This document shows, piece by piece, positions 1-8,495 of a stretch of DNA of 64,000 nucleotides. The position numbers and the translations under genes are program-made. Numbering within the stretch: position 1 is the first letter of the stretch; each line of letters opens with the position of its first letter. The notes under the pieces are model-generated. The model was not told the DNA's origin. It did no database searches and was given only the letters and a program-made list of their open reading frames with translations. This DNA comes from Streptomyces avidinii (GTDB lineage Bacteria > Actinomycetota > Actinomycetes > Streptomycetales > Streptomycetaceae): NCBI RefSeq assembly GCF_014650695.1, contig NZ_BMVL01000015.1, forward strand, positions 128,396 to 192,395. The letters run 5' to 3'.

Positions 1-30
1 TGCTCCGGCGGCCCGGCGGCCGGGTCCGGC

Positions 31-711
31 CTACGGCTCGAACTTGTAGCCCAGGCCGCGGACCGTGACCAGGTAGCGCGGCGCGCCCGGGTCCGGCTCG
101 ATCTTGGCTCGCAGGCGCTTGACGTGGACGTCCAGCGTCTTGGTGTCGCCGACGTAGTCGGCGCCCCAGACCCGGTCGATGAGCTGCATGCGGGTCAGCA
201 CGCGGCCCGCGTTGCGCAGCAGCATCTCCAGCAGGTCGAACTCCTTCAGGGGGAGGTCCACCTTGCCGCCGGCGACGGTGACCACGTGGCGGTCGACGTC
301 CATCCGTACGGGGCCGGCCTCCAGCGCCGCCGGGGTGACCTCCTCCGGCTCGCCGCGGCGGCGCAGCACCGCGCGGATGCGGGCGACCAGCTCGCGGGAG
401 GAGAAGGGCTTGGTGACGTAGTCATCTGCTCCTATCTCCAGCCCGACGACCTTGTCGATCTCGCTGTCCTTGGCGGTCACCATGATCACGGGCACGTTGG
501 ACCGGCCGCGCAGCTGCCGGCAGACCTCGGTGCCGGGCAGGCCGGGAAGCATCAGGTCGAGGAGGACGAGGTCGGCGCCGTTGCGCTCGAACTCGTCCAG
601 CCCGTCGGGCCCGGTCGCGGCGATGGCGACCTCGAAGCCCTCCTTGCGGAGCATGTAGGACAGGGCGTCGCTGAAGGATTCCTCATCCTCGACGACGAGC
701 ACTCGGGTCAC
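31..711 (-). CDS. phoP: Phosphate-starvation response regulator PhoP
   Basis: OmpR/PhoB-class response regulator of 226 residues that activates or represses Pho-regulon promoters when phosphorylated by PhoR. The N-terminal receiver starts VTRVLVVEDEES, with the phospho-acceptor Asp in VLLDLMLP and the conserved Lys in YVTKPF. The C-terminal winged helix carries the usual DVHVKRLRAKIE recognition segment and ends GLGYKFEP. The GTG start at 711 is preceded by a GGAGG ribosome-binding site. The open frame continues upstream antisense through phoR, but that part is a shadow. It lies 41 bp downstream of phoR, so the two form a phoRP operon divergent from phoU, as in other Streptomyces. Confidence 0.96.
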   Translation of the reverse strand: MTRVLVVEDEESFSDALSYMLRKEGFEVAIAATGPDGLDEFERNGADLVLLDLMLPGLPGTEVCRQLRGRSNVPVIMVTAKDSEIDKVVGLEIGADDYVTKPFSSRELVARIRAVLRRRGEPEEVTPAALEAGPVRMDVDRHVVTVAGGKVDLPLKEFDLLEMLLRNAGRVLTRMQLIDRVWGADYVGDTKTLDVHVKRLRAKIEPDPGAPRYLVTVRGLGYKFEP

Positions 712-752
712 GGAAGGACCTCCGGGGCAGGAATGGCTGGAGCGGTTCTGGT

Positions 753-1952
753 TCAGGCAGGGGTCGGGTGGGTGGCGGGGGCCGCCGCCGGGGCCGGCGC
801 GGCCGCTTCGGGGAGTCGCAGGGTGAACGTGGAACCCTGTCCCTCCGAGCTCCAGACCGACACCTCCCCGCCGTGCGAGGCGGCCACGTGCTTCACGATC
901 GCAAGGCCGAGGCCCGTTCCTCCCGTGGCGCGGGAGCGGGCCGGGTCCACGCGGTAGAAGCGCTCGAAGATGCGCTCGCGGTCCTTTTCCGGGATGCCGA
1001 TGCCCTGGTCGGTCACGGCGATCTCGATCAAGTCTCCCCCAGGAGCCGTCACCCTGCGTCCGGCGATGCCGACGCGGGTGCGGGCGGGGCTGTAGTTGAC
1101 GGCGTTCTCGACCAGATTTCCGAGGGCTGCCGCGAGCTGCCCGCGGTTGCCCCATACCCGCAGGTCGGCGGTACCGCCCGCGGCCATGGTGATCTGCTTG
1201 GAGGACGCCGTGTGGCGGCAGCGGTCGATGGCCTCGGCGACGAGCGTGTCCACGCGTACGGGCTCGGCGTCCTCCAGCGGGTCGTCGTTCTGTACCCGGG
1301 AGAGGTCGATGAGCTCCTGCACGAGGTTGATCAGCCGGGTGGACTCGATCTGCATGCGGCCGGCGAAGCGGCTGACCGCCTCGGGGTCGTCCGCGGCGTC
1401 CATGACGGCCTCGGACAGCAGGGAGATCGCCCCGACCGGGGTTTTCAGCTCGTGCGACACGTTGGCCACGAAGTCGCGGCGTACGGCCTCGATGCGACGG
1501 GCCTCGGTGAGGTCCTCGACCAGGAGGAGCACCAGGCGGGAGCCGAGCGGGGCGACGCGCGCCGAGACCGCGAGGGCCTCTCCCCGGCCGGTACCGCGTC
1601 GGGGCAGGTCCAGCTCGACCTGGCGTATCTCCCCGTCCCGGCGGGTGTCGCGGGCCATGTGGAGCATGGGCTCCACCGCCAGCTTGCCGCCGCGGACCAG
1701 TCCGAGGGCGTACGCCGCCGAGCTGGCCTTGACCACCGCGTCGCCCTCGTCCAGTACGACCGCCGAGGAGCGCAGCACGGAGAGGACGGTGTCCACTCCG
1801 GGCGGGAGCACCGCATTGATGTCGGGGCGCATGGAGCTCCGGGTGGGGCGGGCCTGGTCGCGCTCGCTCCAGCGGAACGCCAGCATCGCGATCACACCGG
1901 TGCAAAGACCGGCGATCGCTGCAGCTGCGGCGACCGCCGCGTTCACGTCCAT
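753..1952 (-). CDS. phoR: Phosphate sensor histidine kinase PhoR
   Basis: Membrane-anchored sensor kinase (399 residues) partnering PhoP. One N-terminal membrane segment (about residues 5-27) is followed by a PAS-like linker, then the dimerisation/phospho-acceptor helix with His167 in NVSHELKTP. The ATPase domain shows the N box (LVENAVNYSP), a G1 box (DQGIGIP), the F box (RIFERFYR) and a GTGLGLAI G2 box. An Ala/Pro-rich tail closes the protein. The single short membrane segment without a large extracellular loop is typical of PhoR, which is thought to read the state of the Pst transporter through PhoU. It is transcribed away from phoU; the shared intergenic region holds PHO boxes. Confidence 0.95.
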   Translation of the reverse strand: MDVNAAVAAAAAIAGLCTGVIAMLAFRWSERDQARPTRSSMRPDINAVLPPGVDTVLSVLRSSAVVLDEGDAVVKASSAAYALGLVRGGKLAVEPMLHMARDTRRDGEIRQVELDLPRRGTGRGEALAVSARVAPLGSRLVLLLVEDLTEARRIEAVRRDFVANVSHELKTPVGAISLLSEAVMDAADDPEAVSRFAGRMQIESTRLINLVQELIDLSRVQNDDPLEDAEPVRVDTLVAEAIDRCRHTASSKQITMAAGGTADLRVWGNRGQLAAALGNLVENAVNYSPARTRVGIAGRRVTAPGGDLIEIAVTDQGIGIPEKDRERIFERFYRVDPARSRATGGTGLGLAIVKHVAASHGGEVSVWSSEGQGSTFTLRLPEAAAPAPAAAPATHPTPA

Positions 1953-1991
1953 GGATCCAGGTTAAGCAGGCCGGACGACACTTCCACAGCC

Positions 1992-2058
1992 GTTCGGGTG
2001 GCACCTCGAACACTCGTCGCCCAGAGTTCACCCTGGCGACCGGGTTGATTCACTTGGG
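1992..2058. promoter_or_regulatory. PHO boxes between phoRP and phoU
   Basis: PHO boxes are 11-nt direct-repeat units that bind PhoP, with consensus near GKTCAYYYRSG. Here 2026-2036 reads GTTCACCCTGG and 2048-2058 reads ATTCACTTGGG. Their spacing is exactly 22 nt (two turns), with a degenerate unit between them. A further degenerate unit (GTTCGGGTGGC) sits at 1992-2002. The position, between divergent phoR and phoU, matches the autoregulatory PhoP site known in S. coelicolor. The units are seen directly; PhoP binding is inferred. Confidence 0.85.
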
Positions 2059-2177
2059 ATGCCGGAGTCGGACGCGTTTGCGGCTCACCGTGTCAACGTG
2101 GGGGCCGATGGCCGCCCCGGCCCGTCCAGGGCAGTGCTTGCAGTAGGCAGCAGTAGGTCGAGAGAGGGACACGAGAC

Positions 2178-2855
2178 ATGCGCGACGCGTACCACGAGGA
2201 ACTGGACTCGATCGGAGAAGGCCTCGTCGAGATGGCCCGGCTGGTCGGTTCCGCGATCGGGCGGGCCACGACGTCCATGCTCGACGCCGACCTGAAGCTC
2301 GCCGAGAGCGTCATCGCCGCCGACCAGAAGGTCGACGACCTCCAGCACGACCTGGAGGCGCGCGCCATCGCCCTGCTGGCCCGCCAGCAGCCCGTGGCCA
2401 CCGACCTGCGCATCGTGGTGACCTCGCTGCGGATGAGCGCCGACCTGGAGCGCAGCGGGGACCTGGCCCAGCACGTGGCGAAGCTCGCCCGGCTGCGCTT
2501 CCCGGACACAGCCGTGCCGCGCGACCTGCACGCCACCATCCTGGAGATGGGGCAGCTGGCGCAGCGCCTGATGGCGAAGGCCGCCGAGGTCATCATCACG
2601 AAGGACGTCGACCTCGCCCTCCAGCTGGAGCAGGACGACGACGAGATGGACCAGCTGCACCGCACGCTCTTCCAGCACCTGATGGACGACCGCTGGAAGC
2701 ACGGCATCGAGACCGCGGTGGACGTGACCCTGCTGGGCCGCTACTACGAGCGCTTCGCGGACCACGCGGTGTCGGTGGCCAAGCGCGTGGTCTACCTGGT
2801 GACGGGTGAGCACGCGGACGACCTCCAGCAGCCGACCCAGGTCGACGGGGTCTGA
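2178..2855 (+). CDS. phoU: Phosphate signalling protein PhoU
   Basis: All-helical PhoU protein of 225 residues, made of two three-helix bundles. The metal-binding signatures of each bundle are visible (DLRIVVTSLRMSADLERSGD in the first, YYERFADHAVSVAKR in the second). PhoU connects the Pst transporter to PhoR and dampens Pho signalling when phosphate is ample. The ATG at 2178 follows a GAGAGAGGGACACGAGAC leader with a plausible ribosome-binding site. It diverges from phoRP and shares the PHO-box region. The usual PhoU partner, pstSCAB, lies about 40 kb away in this window rather than adjacent, which is the normal Streptomyces arrangement. Confidence 0.96.
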   Translation: MRDAYHEELDSIGEGLVEMARLVGSAIGRATTSMLDADLKLAESVIAADQKVDDLQHDLEARAIALLARQQPVATDLRIVVTSLRMSADLERSGDLAQHVAKLARLRFPDTAVPRDLHATILEMGQLAQRLMAKAAEVIITKDVDLALQLEQDDDEMDQLHRTLFQHLMDDRWKHGIETAVDVTLLGRYYERFADHAVSVAKRVVYLVTGEHADDLQQPTQVDGV

Positions 2856-2982
2856 GCCGGGCATCCCGTCCGAGCCCCAATGCGCCGTTGACGCGCCGGT
2901 ACGGCTGGGCATCAATGAGGGCGAGAGCGGTCGTCGTACGAAGTCCCGTATGCCGCGGGGCACCGCTCTACGAGGAGGAACC

Positions 2983-3132
2983 ATGCCCGATTCCCCCGTC
3001 CCGATCACCCCGGAGCAGGCGGAGCCGCCGCGGCCGGAGCCGCTGCGGCTGCCCCTGCTCGCGGCCTGCGGCTGCGGCTCGGGCTGCGGCTGCGGCTGCC
3101 AGTCCGGCGCCCCCTGCCAGTGCGGCGGCTGA
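2983..3132 (+). CDS. Tiny Cys/Gly-rich protein, metallothionein-like
   Basis: A 49-residue open frame with a near-perfect ribosome-binding site (CGAGGAGGAACC directly before ATG). The first half is Pro/Glu-rich and Cys-free. The last 21 residues hold seven cysteines in CGC, CGCGC and CQC groups spaced by Gly/Ser. Clustered CxC motifs are typical of metal-thiolate proteins, so metal binding is plausible. The leader-plus-Cys-core layout would also fit a modified peptide precursor, but no maturation enzyme gene is nearby. It follows phoU by 127 bp in the same orientation and is closed by a strong terminator. Function unknown. Confidence 0.75.
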   Translation: MPDSPVPITPEQAEPPRPEPLRLPLLAACGCGSGCGCGCQSGAPCQCGG

Positions 3133-3160
3133 CCGCCGCCACCGGCTGCACACGCGCACG

Positions 3161-3196
3161 AAGGCCCCGCCCGAGTCTCTTCGGCCGGGGCCTTTC
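3161..3196 (+). terminator. Terminator after the Cys-rich gene
   Basis: Nine-bp perfect stem AAGGCCCCG (3161-3169) with CGGGGCCTT (3186-3194), ending in TTT. It lies 28 bp after the stop codon of the small Cys-rich gene. Confidence 0.75.
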
Positions 3197-3280
3197 GCGT
3201 ACCCGCACAGGGAACCGCCGCGGAGCGGCTCCCCCTGAGCCGATCTTCACGAAATCCTACGCACCGGCGCAGACGAAAGC

Positions 3281-3312
3281 CCCCGACCCGCACCATGCGT
3301 GCGGGTCAGGGG
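3281..3312 (-). terminator. Terminator downstream of gpmA
   Basis: Hairpin with stem GACCCGCAC/GTGCGGGTC extended by CCCC/GGGG around a single bulged A. On the minus strand it is followed by GGCTTTCGTC. It sits 15 bp past the gpmA stop codon. Confidence 0.75.
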
Positions 3313-3326
3313 CATGATCACTCTTC

Positions 3327-4088
3327 TTACTTCTTCTTGCCCTGGTTCTTGACCGCCTCGATGGCCGCCGCGGCGGCGTCCGGGTCGAGGTAGGTGCCGC
3401 CCGGGGTGAGGGGCTTGAAGTCGGCGTCCAGTTCGTAGACGAGCGGGATGCCGGTCGGAATGTTCAGGCCCGTGATGTCGGCGTCGGAGATGCCGTCCAG
3501 GTGCTTGACCAGACCGCGCAGGGAGTTGCCGTGCGCGGCGACCAGGACCGTGCGGCCGGCCAGCAGGTCCGGGACGATGCCGTCGTACCAGTACGGCAGC
3601 ATGCGCTCGACGACATCCTTGAGGCACTCCGTGCGCGGGCGCAGCTCGTTCGGGATCGACGCGTAGCGCGGGTCCGCGGACTGCGAGAACTCCGTACCGT
3701 CCTCCAGGACCGGCGGCGGGGTGTCGTACGAGCGGCGCCACAGCATGAACTGCTCCTCGCCGAACTCCGCGAGGGTCTGCGCCTTGTCCTTGCCCTGGAG
3801 CGCACCGTAGTGGCGCTCGTTCAGGCGCCAGGAGCGGTGCACCGGGATCCAGTGGCGGTCGGCGGCCTCCAGCGCGAGCTGCGCGGTGCGGATGGCGCGC
3901 TTCTGGAGGGAGGTGTGCAGCACGTCGGGCAGCAGGCCGGCGTCCTTGAGCAGCTCACCGCCGCGGACCGCCTCCTTCTCGCCCTTCTCGGTGAGATTGA
4001 CGTCCACCCAGCCGGTGAACAGGTTCTTCGCGTTCCAGTCGCTCTCGCCGTGGCGGAGGAGGATCAGCTTGTACGGTGCGTCGGCCAT
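3327..4088 (-). CDS. gpmA: 2,3-bisphosphoglycerate-dependent phosphoglycerate mutase
   Basis: Glycolytic enzyme interconverting 3- and 2-phosphoglycerate; 253 residues, normal for the family. The N-terminus carries the phosphohistidine signature LILLRHGESDWN. The second catalytic His is in VLVAAHGNSLRG, and the substrate-binding RLNERHYGALQGKDK segment is intact. The start at 4088 (MADAPYK) matches family members; an upstream in-frame extension to 4163 is low-complexity and not expected to be coding. The C-terminus ends in three lysines. It is divergent from the MFS gene and closed by its own terminator. Confidence 0.97.
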   Translation of the reverse strand: MADAPYKLILLRHGESDWNAKNLFTGWVDVNLTEKGEKEAVRGGELLKDAGLLPDVLHTSLQKRAIRTAQLALEAADRHWIPVHRSWRLNERHYGALQGKDKAQTLAEFGEEQFMLWRRSYDTPPPVLEDGTEFSQSADPRYASIPNELRPRTECLKDVVERMLPYWYDGIVPDLLAGRTVLVAAHGNSLRGLVKHLDGISDADITGLNIPTGIPLVYELDADFKPLTPGGTYLDPDAAAAAIEAVKNQGKKK

Positions 4089-4249
4089 GCGCACGAGCCT
4101 AATGGACGCCCGGGCGGGCTCGCGCGCGGTGCCGGGTGCCGGCGGATTGACGGCCCGCGTCAATCGAGTGGCGCTCGGATCCTCGGCAATCGTAATGTGC
4201 CCACTGCAAGAGAGACGCTTACATACTGATGCCCCGGGGGGAACTTTCC

Positions 4250-5545
4250 ATGTCCGCTGCCCGTATCGGACAAGCCGCCCGGGAGAGCGTCTCGGGGCTG
4301 CCGCCCGCGTTCTGGTGGCTCTGGACGAGCACCCTCGTGAACCGCCTCGGGGCCTTCGTCGCCACCTTCATGACCCTGTACCTGACCGTCGACCGCGGCT
4401 ACTCGGCCTCCTTCGCGGGACTCGTGGTCGCCCTCCACGGGCTGGGCGGGGTCATCTCCTCCCTCGTCGCCGGTGTGATGACCGACCGGCTGGGGCGCCG
4501 TCCCACGCTGCTGGCCGCCCAGGCCTCGACCGCCTTTTCGGTGGCGCTGCTGGGCTTCATGGAGCACCCGGCGGCGATCGCGGCCGTGGCCCTGCTCGTC
4601 GGCATGACCTCGAACGCCTCCCGGCCGGCGGTCGCCGCGATGATGGCGGACATCGTCCGCCCCGAGGACCGCGTACGGGCCTTCGCGCTCAACTACTGGG
4701 CCATCAACCTCGGCTTCGCCATCAGCTCCATGGTGGCGGGCCTGATCGCGCAGCACAGCTACCTGGCAGGCTTCCTGGGCGAGGCGGCCCTGACGCTGAC
4801 CTGCGCGGTGCTGGTCTTCGTGAAGCTGCCCGAGTCCCGCCCGGAGAAGGCAGCGACGCAGACGGCCGTCGAGGCGGAGGTCGGCCTGGGCACGGTGCTG
4901 CGCGACGGGCGCTACATGGGCGTGGTCGGGCTGTCCTTCCTGATCTCGCTGATCTACATGCAGGGGGCGTTCGGACTGCCGCTGGCGATGGGGGCGGCGG
5001 GCTTCTCCACCACCGACTACGGCCTGGTCGTCGCCGTCAACGGCATCCTGATCGTGCTGCTCCAGATCCCCGTCACCCGATTCATCGAACACCGCGATCC
5101 GCAGAAGCTGCTGGTGCTCTCGGCGCTGCTGGCGGGGTACGGATTCGGCCTCACGGCCTTCGGCGGCTCGGTCGGGGCCCTCGCCCTGACCGTCTGCGTC
5201 TGGACCCTGGCCGAGATCATCAACTCGCCGACCCAGATGAGCCTGGTCGTCCGGCTCTCCCCGCTGCACGGGCGCGGCCGCTACCAGGGCGTGTACACGC
5301 TGTCGTGGGCGGTGGCCTCGCTGGTGGCGCCGCTGCTGGCGGGCACGGTCATCGACCGGTTCGGCGCGCCCTGGCTCTGGGGGACCACGGCCGGCCTCGG
5401 CACGGTCGCGGCCGTCGGCTACTGGCTGCTGATGCGGAACCTCCCCCGGAGTGACGGGGGTGTGGCCGGGGCCGGGGCCTCGGGTGCGGGTGCGGGTGCT
5501 CCCGCACCGGCGTCCGCGCCGGCTCCGGCCGCCGCGGAGGGGTGA
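4250..5545 (+). CDS. MFS transporter, drug/solute exporter type
   Basis: Major facilitator superfamily protein of 431 residues with about 12 hydrophobic segments. The loop 2-3 signature appears as GVMTDRLGRRPT. The start at 4250 is chosen because GGGGGGAA lies 8 nt upstream; an ATG at 4229 would add seven residues without a good ribosome-binding site. The C-terminal tail is Ala/Gly/Pro-rich low complexity (APAPASAPAPAAAEG). The substrate cannot be read from the sequence. A drug-proton antiporter of the MdtH/YfcJ kind is the likeliest class. Confidence 0.88.
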   Translation: MSAARIGQAARESVSGLPPAFWWLWTSTLVNRLGAFVATFMTLYLTVDRGYSASFAGLVVALHGLGGVISSLVAGVMTDRLGRRPTLLAAQASTAFSVALLGFMEHPAAIAAVALLVGMTSNASRPAVAAMMADIVRPEDRVRAFALNYWAINLGFAISSMVAGLIAQHSYLAGFLGEAALTLTCAVLVFVKLPESRPEKAATQTAVEAEVGLGTVLRDGRYMGVVGLSFLISLIYMQGAFGLPLAMGAAGFSTTDYGLVVAVNGILIVLLQIPVTRFIEHRDPQKLLVLSALLAGYGFGLTAFGGSVGALALTVCVWTLAEIINSPTQMSLVVRLSPLHGRGRYQGVYTLSWAVASLVAPLLAGTVIDRFGAPWLWGTTAGLGTVAAVGYWLLMRNLPRSDGGVAGAGASGAGAGAPAPASAPAPAAAEG

Positions 5546-5606
5546 GCGCGGCTCCGGACCCGCGGCGCCGCCGCTCCCGCCACCGCCGACGCGTGAGAGC
5601 GCGGGG

Positions 5607-6092
5607 TCAGGACGGGCGCGTGAGGTGCTTGAAGGCGTCGAGGTTGAAGGTCGGCTCGCCGCGCGAGACCCGCCATTCGTACTCGCGCCGGATCGCGCTC
5701 GCGAAGCCCAGCTCCAGCAGGGTGTTGAAGGAGCCGTCCGCCGCCTCCAGGACCGTGCCGAGCAGCCGGTCCAGCTCCTCCGGGTCGACGACCGACAGCG
5801 GGAGCCGGGCCGTCAGGTAGATGTCGCCGAGGCGGTCCACCGCGTACGCCATGCCGTACAGCTTGAGGTTGCGCTCCAGCAGCCAGCGGTGGACGCCCGC
5901 CTCGTTCTCGTCGGGGTGGCGGATCACGAAGGCGTTGACCGACAGCGAGTGCCGGCCGACCTTGAGCGAGCAGGTGGTGCTCAGCTTGCGGGTGCCGGGG
6001 AGCTGGACGACGTAGGACCCCTTCTCGGGGCTCTCCCAGCTCAGCTCCGCGGCGGTGAGCGCGCTCTCGATGATCTCGGCGGTGTCAGCCAT
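5607..6092 (-). CDS. YbjN domain-containing protein
   Basis: A 161-residue soluble protein of the YbjN family, which adopts a fold like type III secretion chaperones. The family motif region ERNLKLYGMAYAVDRLGDIY is present. The biochemical role in actinomycetes is unknown. Its start codon lies inside the end of mshA (8-nt overlap), so the two genes are translationally coupled. A longer start 30 nt upstream (6122) is possible but would extend further into mshA. The pairing with mshA suggests co-expression with mycothiol synthesis, though no direct role is established. Confidence 0.85.
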   Translation of the reverse strand: MADTAEIIESALTAAELSWESPEKGSYVVQLPGTRKLSTTCSLKVGRHSLSVNAFVIRHPDENEAGVHRWLLERNLKLYGMAYAVDRLGDIYLTARLPLSVVDPEELDRLLGTVLEAADGSFNTLLELGFASAIRREYEWRVSRGEPTFNLDAFKHLTRPS

Positions 6093-7455
6093 GGTGGGAG
6101 CGTACGCGACGGCGATGATCATGCATGGCCGCGGTGTAGACGTCGGCCGTGCCGCTCGCCGCGGTGTCCCAGCCGAAGAACTGCGCGTGCCGCGCCGCGT
6201 CCGCGCCCATCCGGTCCGCGAGCCCGGGCTCGTCCACGAAGCGCCGCAGCTCACGCGCGTAGTCCACCGGGTCGTGCCCGGGTACGAGGATCCCCGTGAC
6301 CCCGTCGTTGACAGCGACGGGCAGCCCGCCGACCTCGGCGGCGAGCACCGGCGTGCCGGCGGCCTGGGCCTCTATCGCGACGAGCCCGAAGGACTCGCTG
6401 TAGGAGGGCATGACCAGCACGGACGCCGCCCGGAACCAGTCGGCGAGCCCGTCCTGAGCGACGGGCGGGTGGAAGTGCACGAGGTCGGCGATGCCGAGCT
6501 TCGCGGCGAGCTTCTGCAGGCCCTCGGGCTTGGCGAGGCCGCTGCCGCTGGGGCCGCCGACGACGGGGACGAAGAGGCGGCGGCGCAGCGAGGGGTCCTG
6601 GTCGACCATGACGGCGACGGAGCGCAGCAGGATGTCGGGGGCCTTCAGCGGCTGGATCCGCCCGGCGAACAGCGGGATGACGGCGTCCTGCGGCAGGCCG
6701 AGGCGGGCGCGGGCGGCGGCCCGGCCGTCGCCGACCGTGAAGCGGTCGAGGTTCACGCCGGGGTGGACGACGGCCACCTTGGCGGGGTCGGCCTCGTAGT
6801 GCCGGACGAGCTCGTCGGCCTCCTCGGCGGTGTTCGCGATGAGCCGGTCGGCGGCGGCCACGATCTGGGTCTCGCCTATGACCCGCGCGGCGGGCTCGGG
6901 CGTGTCCCCCTCGGCCAGCGCCGCGTTCTTGACCTTCGCCATGGTGTGCATGGCGTGCACGAGGGGGACGCCCCAACGTTCGGCGGCGAGCCAGCCCACG
7001 TGGCCGGAGAGCCAGTAGTGGGAGTGGACGAGGTCGTAGTAGCCGGGGCGGTGGCCGGCCCAGGCCTGCATCACGCCGTGGGTGAAGGCGCACAGCTGGG
7101 CGGGGAGCTCCTCCTTGGCGAGGCCCTCGTAGGGGCCCGCGTCCACGTGCCGTACGAGGACACCGGGGGCCAGGTCGACCACGGGCGGCAGCCCGCCGGT
7201 GGTGGCCCGGGTGAAGATCTCGACCTCGATGTTGATCGCGGCGAGCCGCTTGGCCAGCTCCACGATGTAGACGTTCATGCCGCCCGCGTCGCCGGTGCCG
7301 GGCTGGTGCAGCGGTGAGGTGTGCACGCTGAGCATGGCCACGCGGCGCGGCTTGCGGTGGTGGCCGACGGCCGGAAGGCGCAGGCGGGGCGGCTCGTACC
7401 GGGTGGCACGGGCGGCGGCGAGGCGACCACTGAGGCGGGACACGTACTGGCTCAA
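6085..7455 (-). CDS. mshA: D-inositol-3-phosphate glycosyltransferase (mycothiol biosynthesis)
   Basis: GT4-family glycosyltransferase catalysing the first committed step of mycothiol synthesis: GlcNAc transfer from UDP-GlcNAc to 1D-myo-inositol 3-phosphate. MshA hallmarks are visible: MLSVHTSPLHQPGTGDAGGM near the N-terminus, HSHYWLSGHVG, and the donor-site motif PSYSESFGLVAIEAQA. I place the start at a TTG (7455; protein begins LSQYVSRL) behind a GAGAGGA sequence, giving 456 residues. This resembles the S(Q)YVSRL N-terminus of other Streptomyces MshA. An ATG at 7506 or 7518 would lengthen it but lacks a ribosome-binding site. mshD lies at 38.4 kb. Confidence 0.94.
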   Translation of the reverse strand: MSQYVSRLSGRLAAARATRYEPPRLRLPAVGHHRKPRRVAMLSVHTSPLHQPGTGDAGGMNVYIVELAKRLAAINIEVEIFTRATTGGLPPVVDLAPGVLVRHVDAGPYEGLAKEELPAQLCAFTHGVMQAWAGHRPGYYDLVHSHYWLSGHVGWLAAERWGVPLVHAMHTMAKVKNAALAEGDTPEPAARVIGETQIVAAADRLIANTAEEADELVRHYEADPAKVAVVHPGVNLDRFTVGDGRAAARARLGLPQDAVIPLFAGRIQPLKAPDILLRSVAVMVDQDPSLRRRLFVPVVGGPSGSGLAKPEGLQKLAAKLGIADLVHFHPPVAQDGLADWFRAASVLVMPSYSESFGLVAIEAQAAGTPVLAAEVGGLPVAVNDGVTGILVPGHDPVDYARELRRFVDEPGLADRMGADAARHAQFFGWDTAASGTADVYTAAMHDHRRRVRSHHG

Positions 7456-7673
7456 GGGACCAGTCCTCTCGGCTCGGACGGCGCGCGCACGACGCTCGGA
7501 CGGCATGCCGGACGGCATGACGGCGGGAGCGCGGAAGGCGCCCTGCAAGGAGTGCAACCCGGATGGCTGTCTCCCGCATTCCGGGCTGCACGGTTTTCCT
7601 GCGGGTTTCCTCGTCCCCATGGGCGCGTCGCGGGATTTTCATGGTGTGCGGACCCTCCGCTTACTCTCGGCTC

Positions 7674-8495
7674 ATGGCCTCCCGCAGTACCCCGTCCTCC
7701 CGCCGCGCGCCCGGCCGCCCCGTGGGCTCGGTGACGCGCGGGACGACGAATCCGAACCGATTGCGCCGGATGGACCGCTGGATCGCGGCCACCCACGGGG
7801 CCGCGCTGCGGCGCGCGGAGGCTCCGGTCGCGGTCGACCTCGGCTACGGGGCCGCGCCCTGGACTGCGGTCGAGCTGCTGGCGCGGCTGCGGGACGCGGC
7901 CCCGCGGGTGCGGGTGGTCGGCATCGAGATCGAGCCGGCGCGGGTGGCGGGGGCGAAGCCGTACGAGCGGGAGGGGCTGAGCTTCCGGCACGGCGGTTTC
8001 GAGGTGCCGCTGGACGGCGGGGCCCGGCCGGCGCTGATCCGCGCGGCGAACGTACTGCGCCAGTACGACGAGGAGCAGGTCGCGGAGGTGTGGGCGCGGC
8101 TGTGCGCGCGGCTGGCCCCGGACGGGCTGCTGGTGGAGGGGACCTGCGACGAGATCGGGCGGCGGCACGTGTGGGTGGCGCTGGGGCCGGAGGGGGCGCG
8201 CACGGTGACGTTCGCGACCCGGCTGGGCTCCCTGGAGCGCCCCTCGGACCTGGCGGAGCGGCTGCCGAAGGCGCTGATCCACCGGAACGTGCCGGGCGAG
8301 CCGGTGCACGCGTTCCTGCGGGACTTCGACCGGGCCTGGGCGGCTGCGGCCCCGTACGCCGCCTACGGGGCGCGGCAGCGCTGGATCCGGACGGCGCGGG
8401 CGCTCGCCGGGGACTGGCCGCTGGTGGACGGTCCCCGGCGGTGGCGGCAAGGGGAACTGACGCTGCCCTGGGAGGCGTTGCGCCCGGTGGGGTGA
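7674..8495 (+). CDS. Class I SAM-dependent methyltransferase-like protein
   Basis: Protein of 273 residues with a Rossmann-type SAM site: VAVDLGYGAAPWTAVEL (motif I) followed by VRVVGIEIEPARV (motif II). Then comes ANVLRQYDEEQVAEVWARL where other methyltransferases have the acidic loop. The N-terminal 30 residues are basic and Pro/Ser-rich (RRAPGRPVGSVTRGTTNPNRLRR), suggesting nucleic-acid or membrane contact. Substrate unknown. Divergent from mshA; the start ATG is only 18 nt after an AT-richer stretch, and a short or absent leader is likely. It is followed by the secreted NlpC/P60 gene. Confidence 0.82.
   Translation: MASRSTPSSRRAPGRPVGSVTRGTTNPNRLRRMDRWIAATHGAALRRAEAPVAVDLGYGAAPWTAVELLARLRDAAPRVRVVGIEIEPARVAGAKPYEREGLSFRHGGFEVPLDGGARPALIRAANVLRQYDEEQVAEVWARLCARLAPDGLLVEGTCDEIGRRHVWVALGPEGARTVTFATRLGSLERPSDLAERLPKALIHRNVPGEPVHAFLRDFDRAWAAAAPYAAYGARQRWIRTARALAGDWPLVDGPRRWRQGELTLPWEALRPVG

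Noticed and set aside
31..2031. A 666-codon minus-strand open frame covering phoP and phoR
   Set aside because: Only its last third is PhoP; the rest is an antisense/alternate-frame shadow of phoR, which has a complete kinase in another frame.
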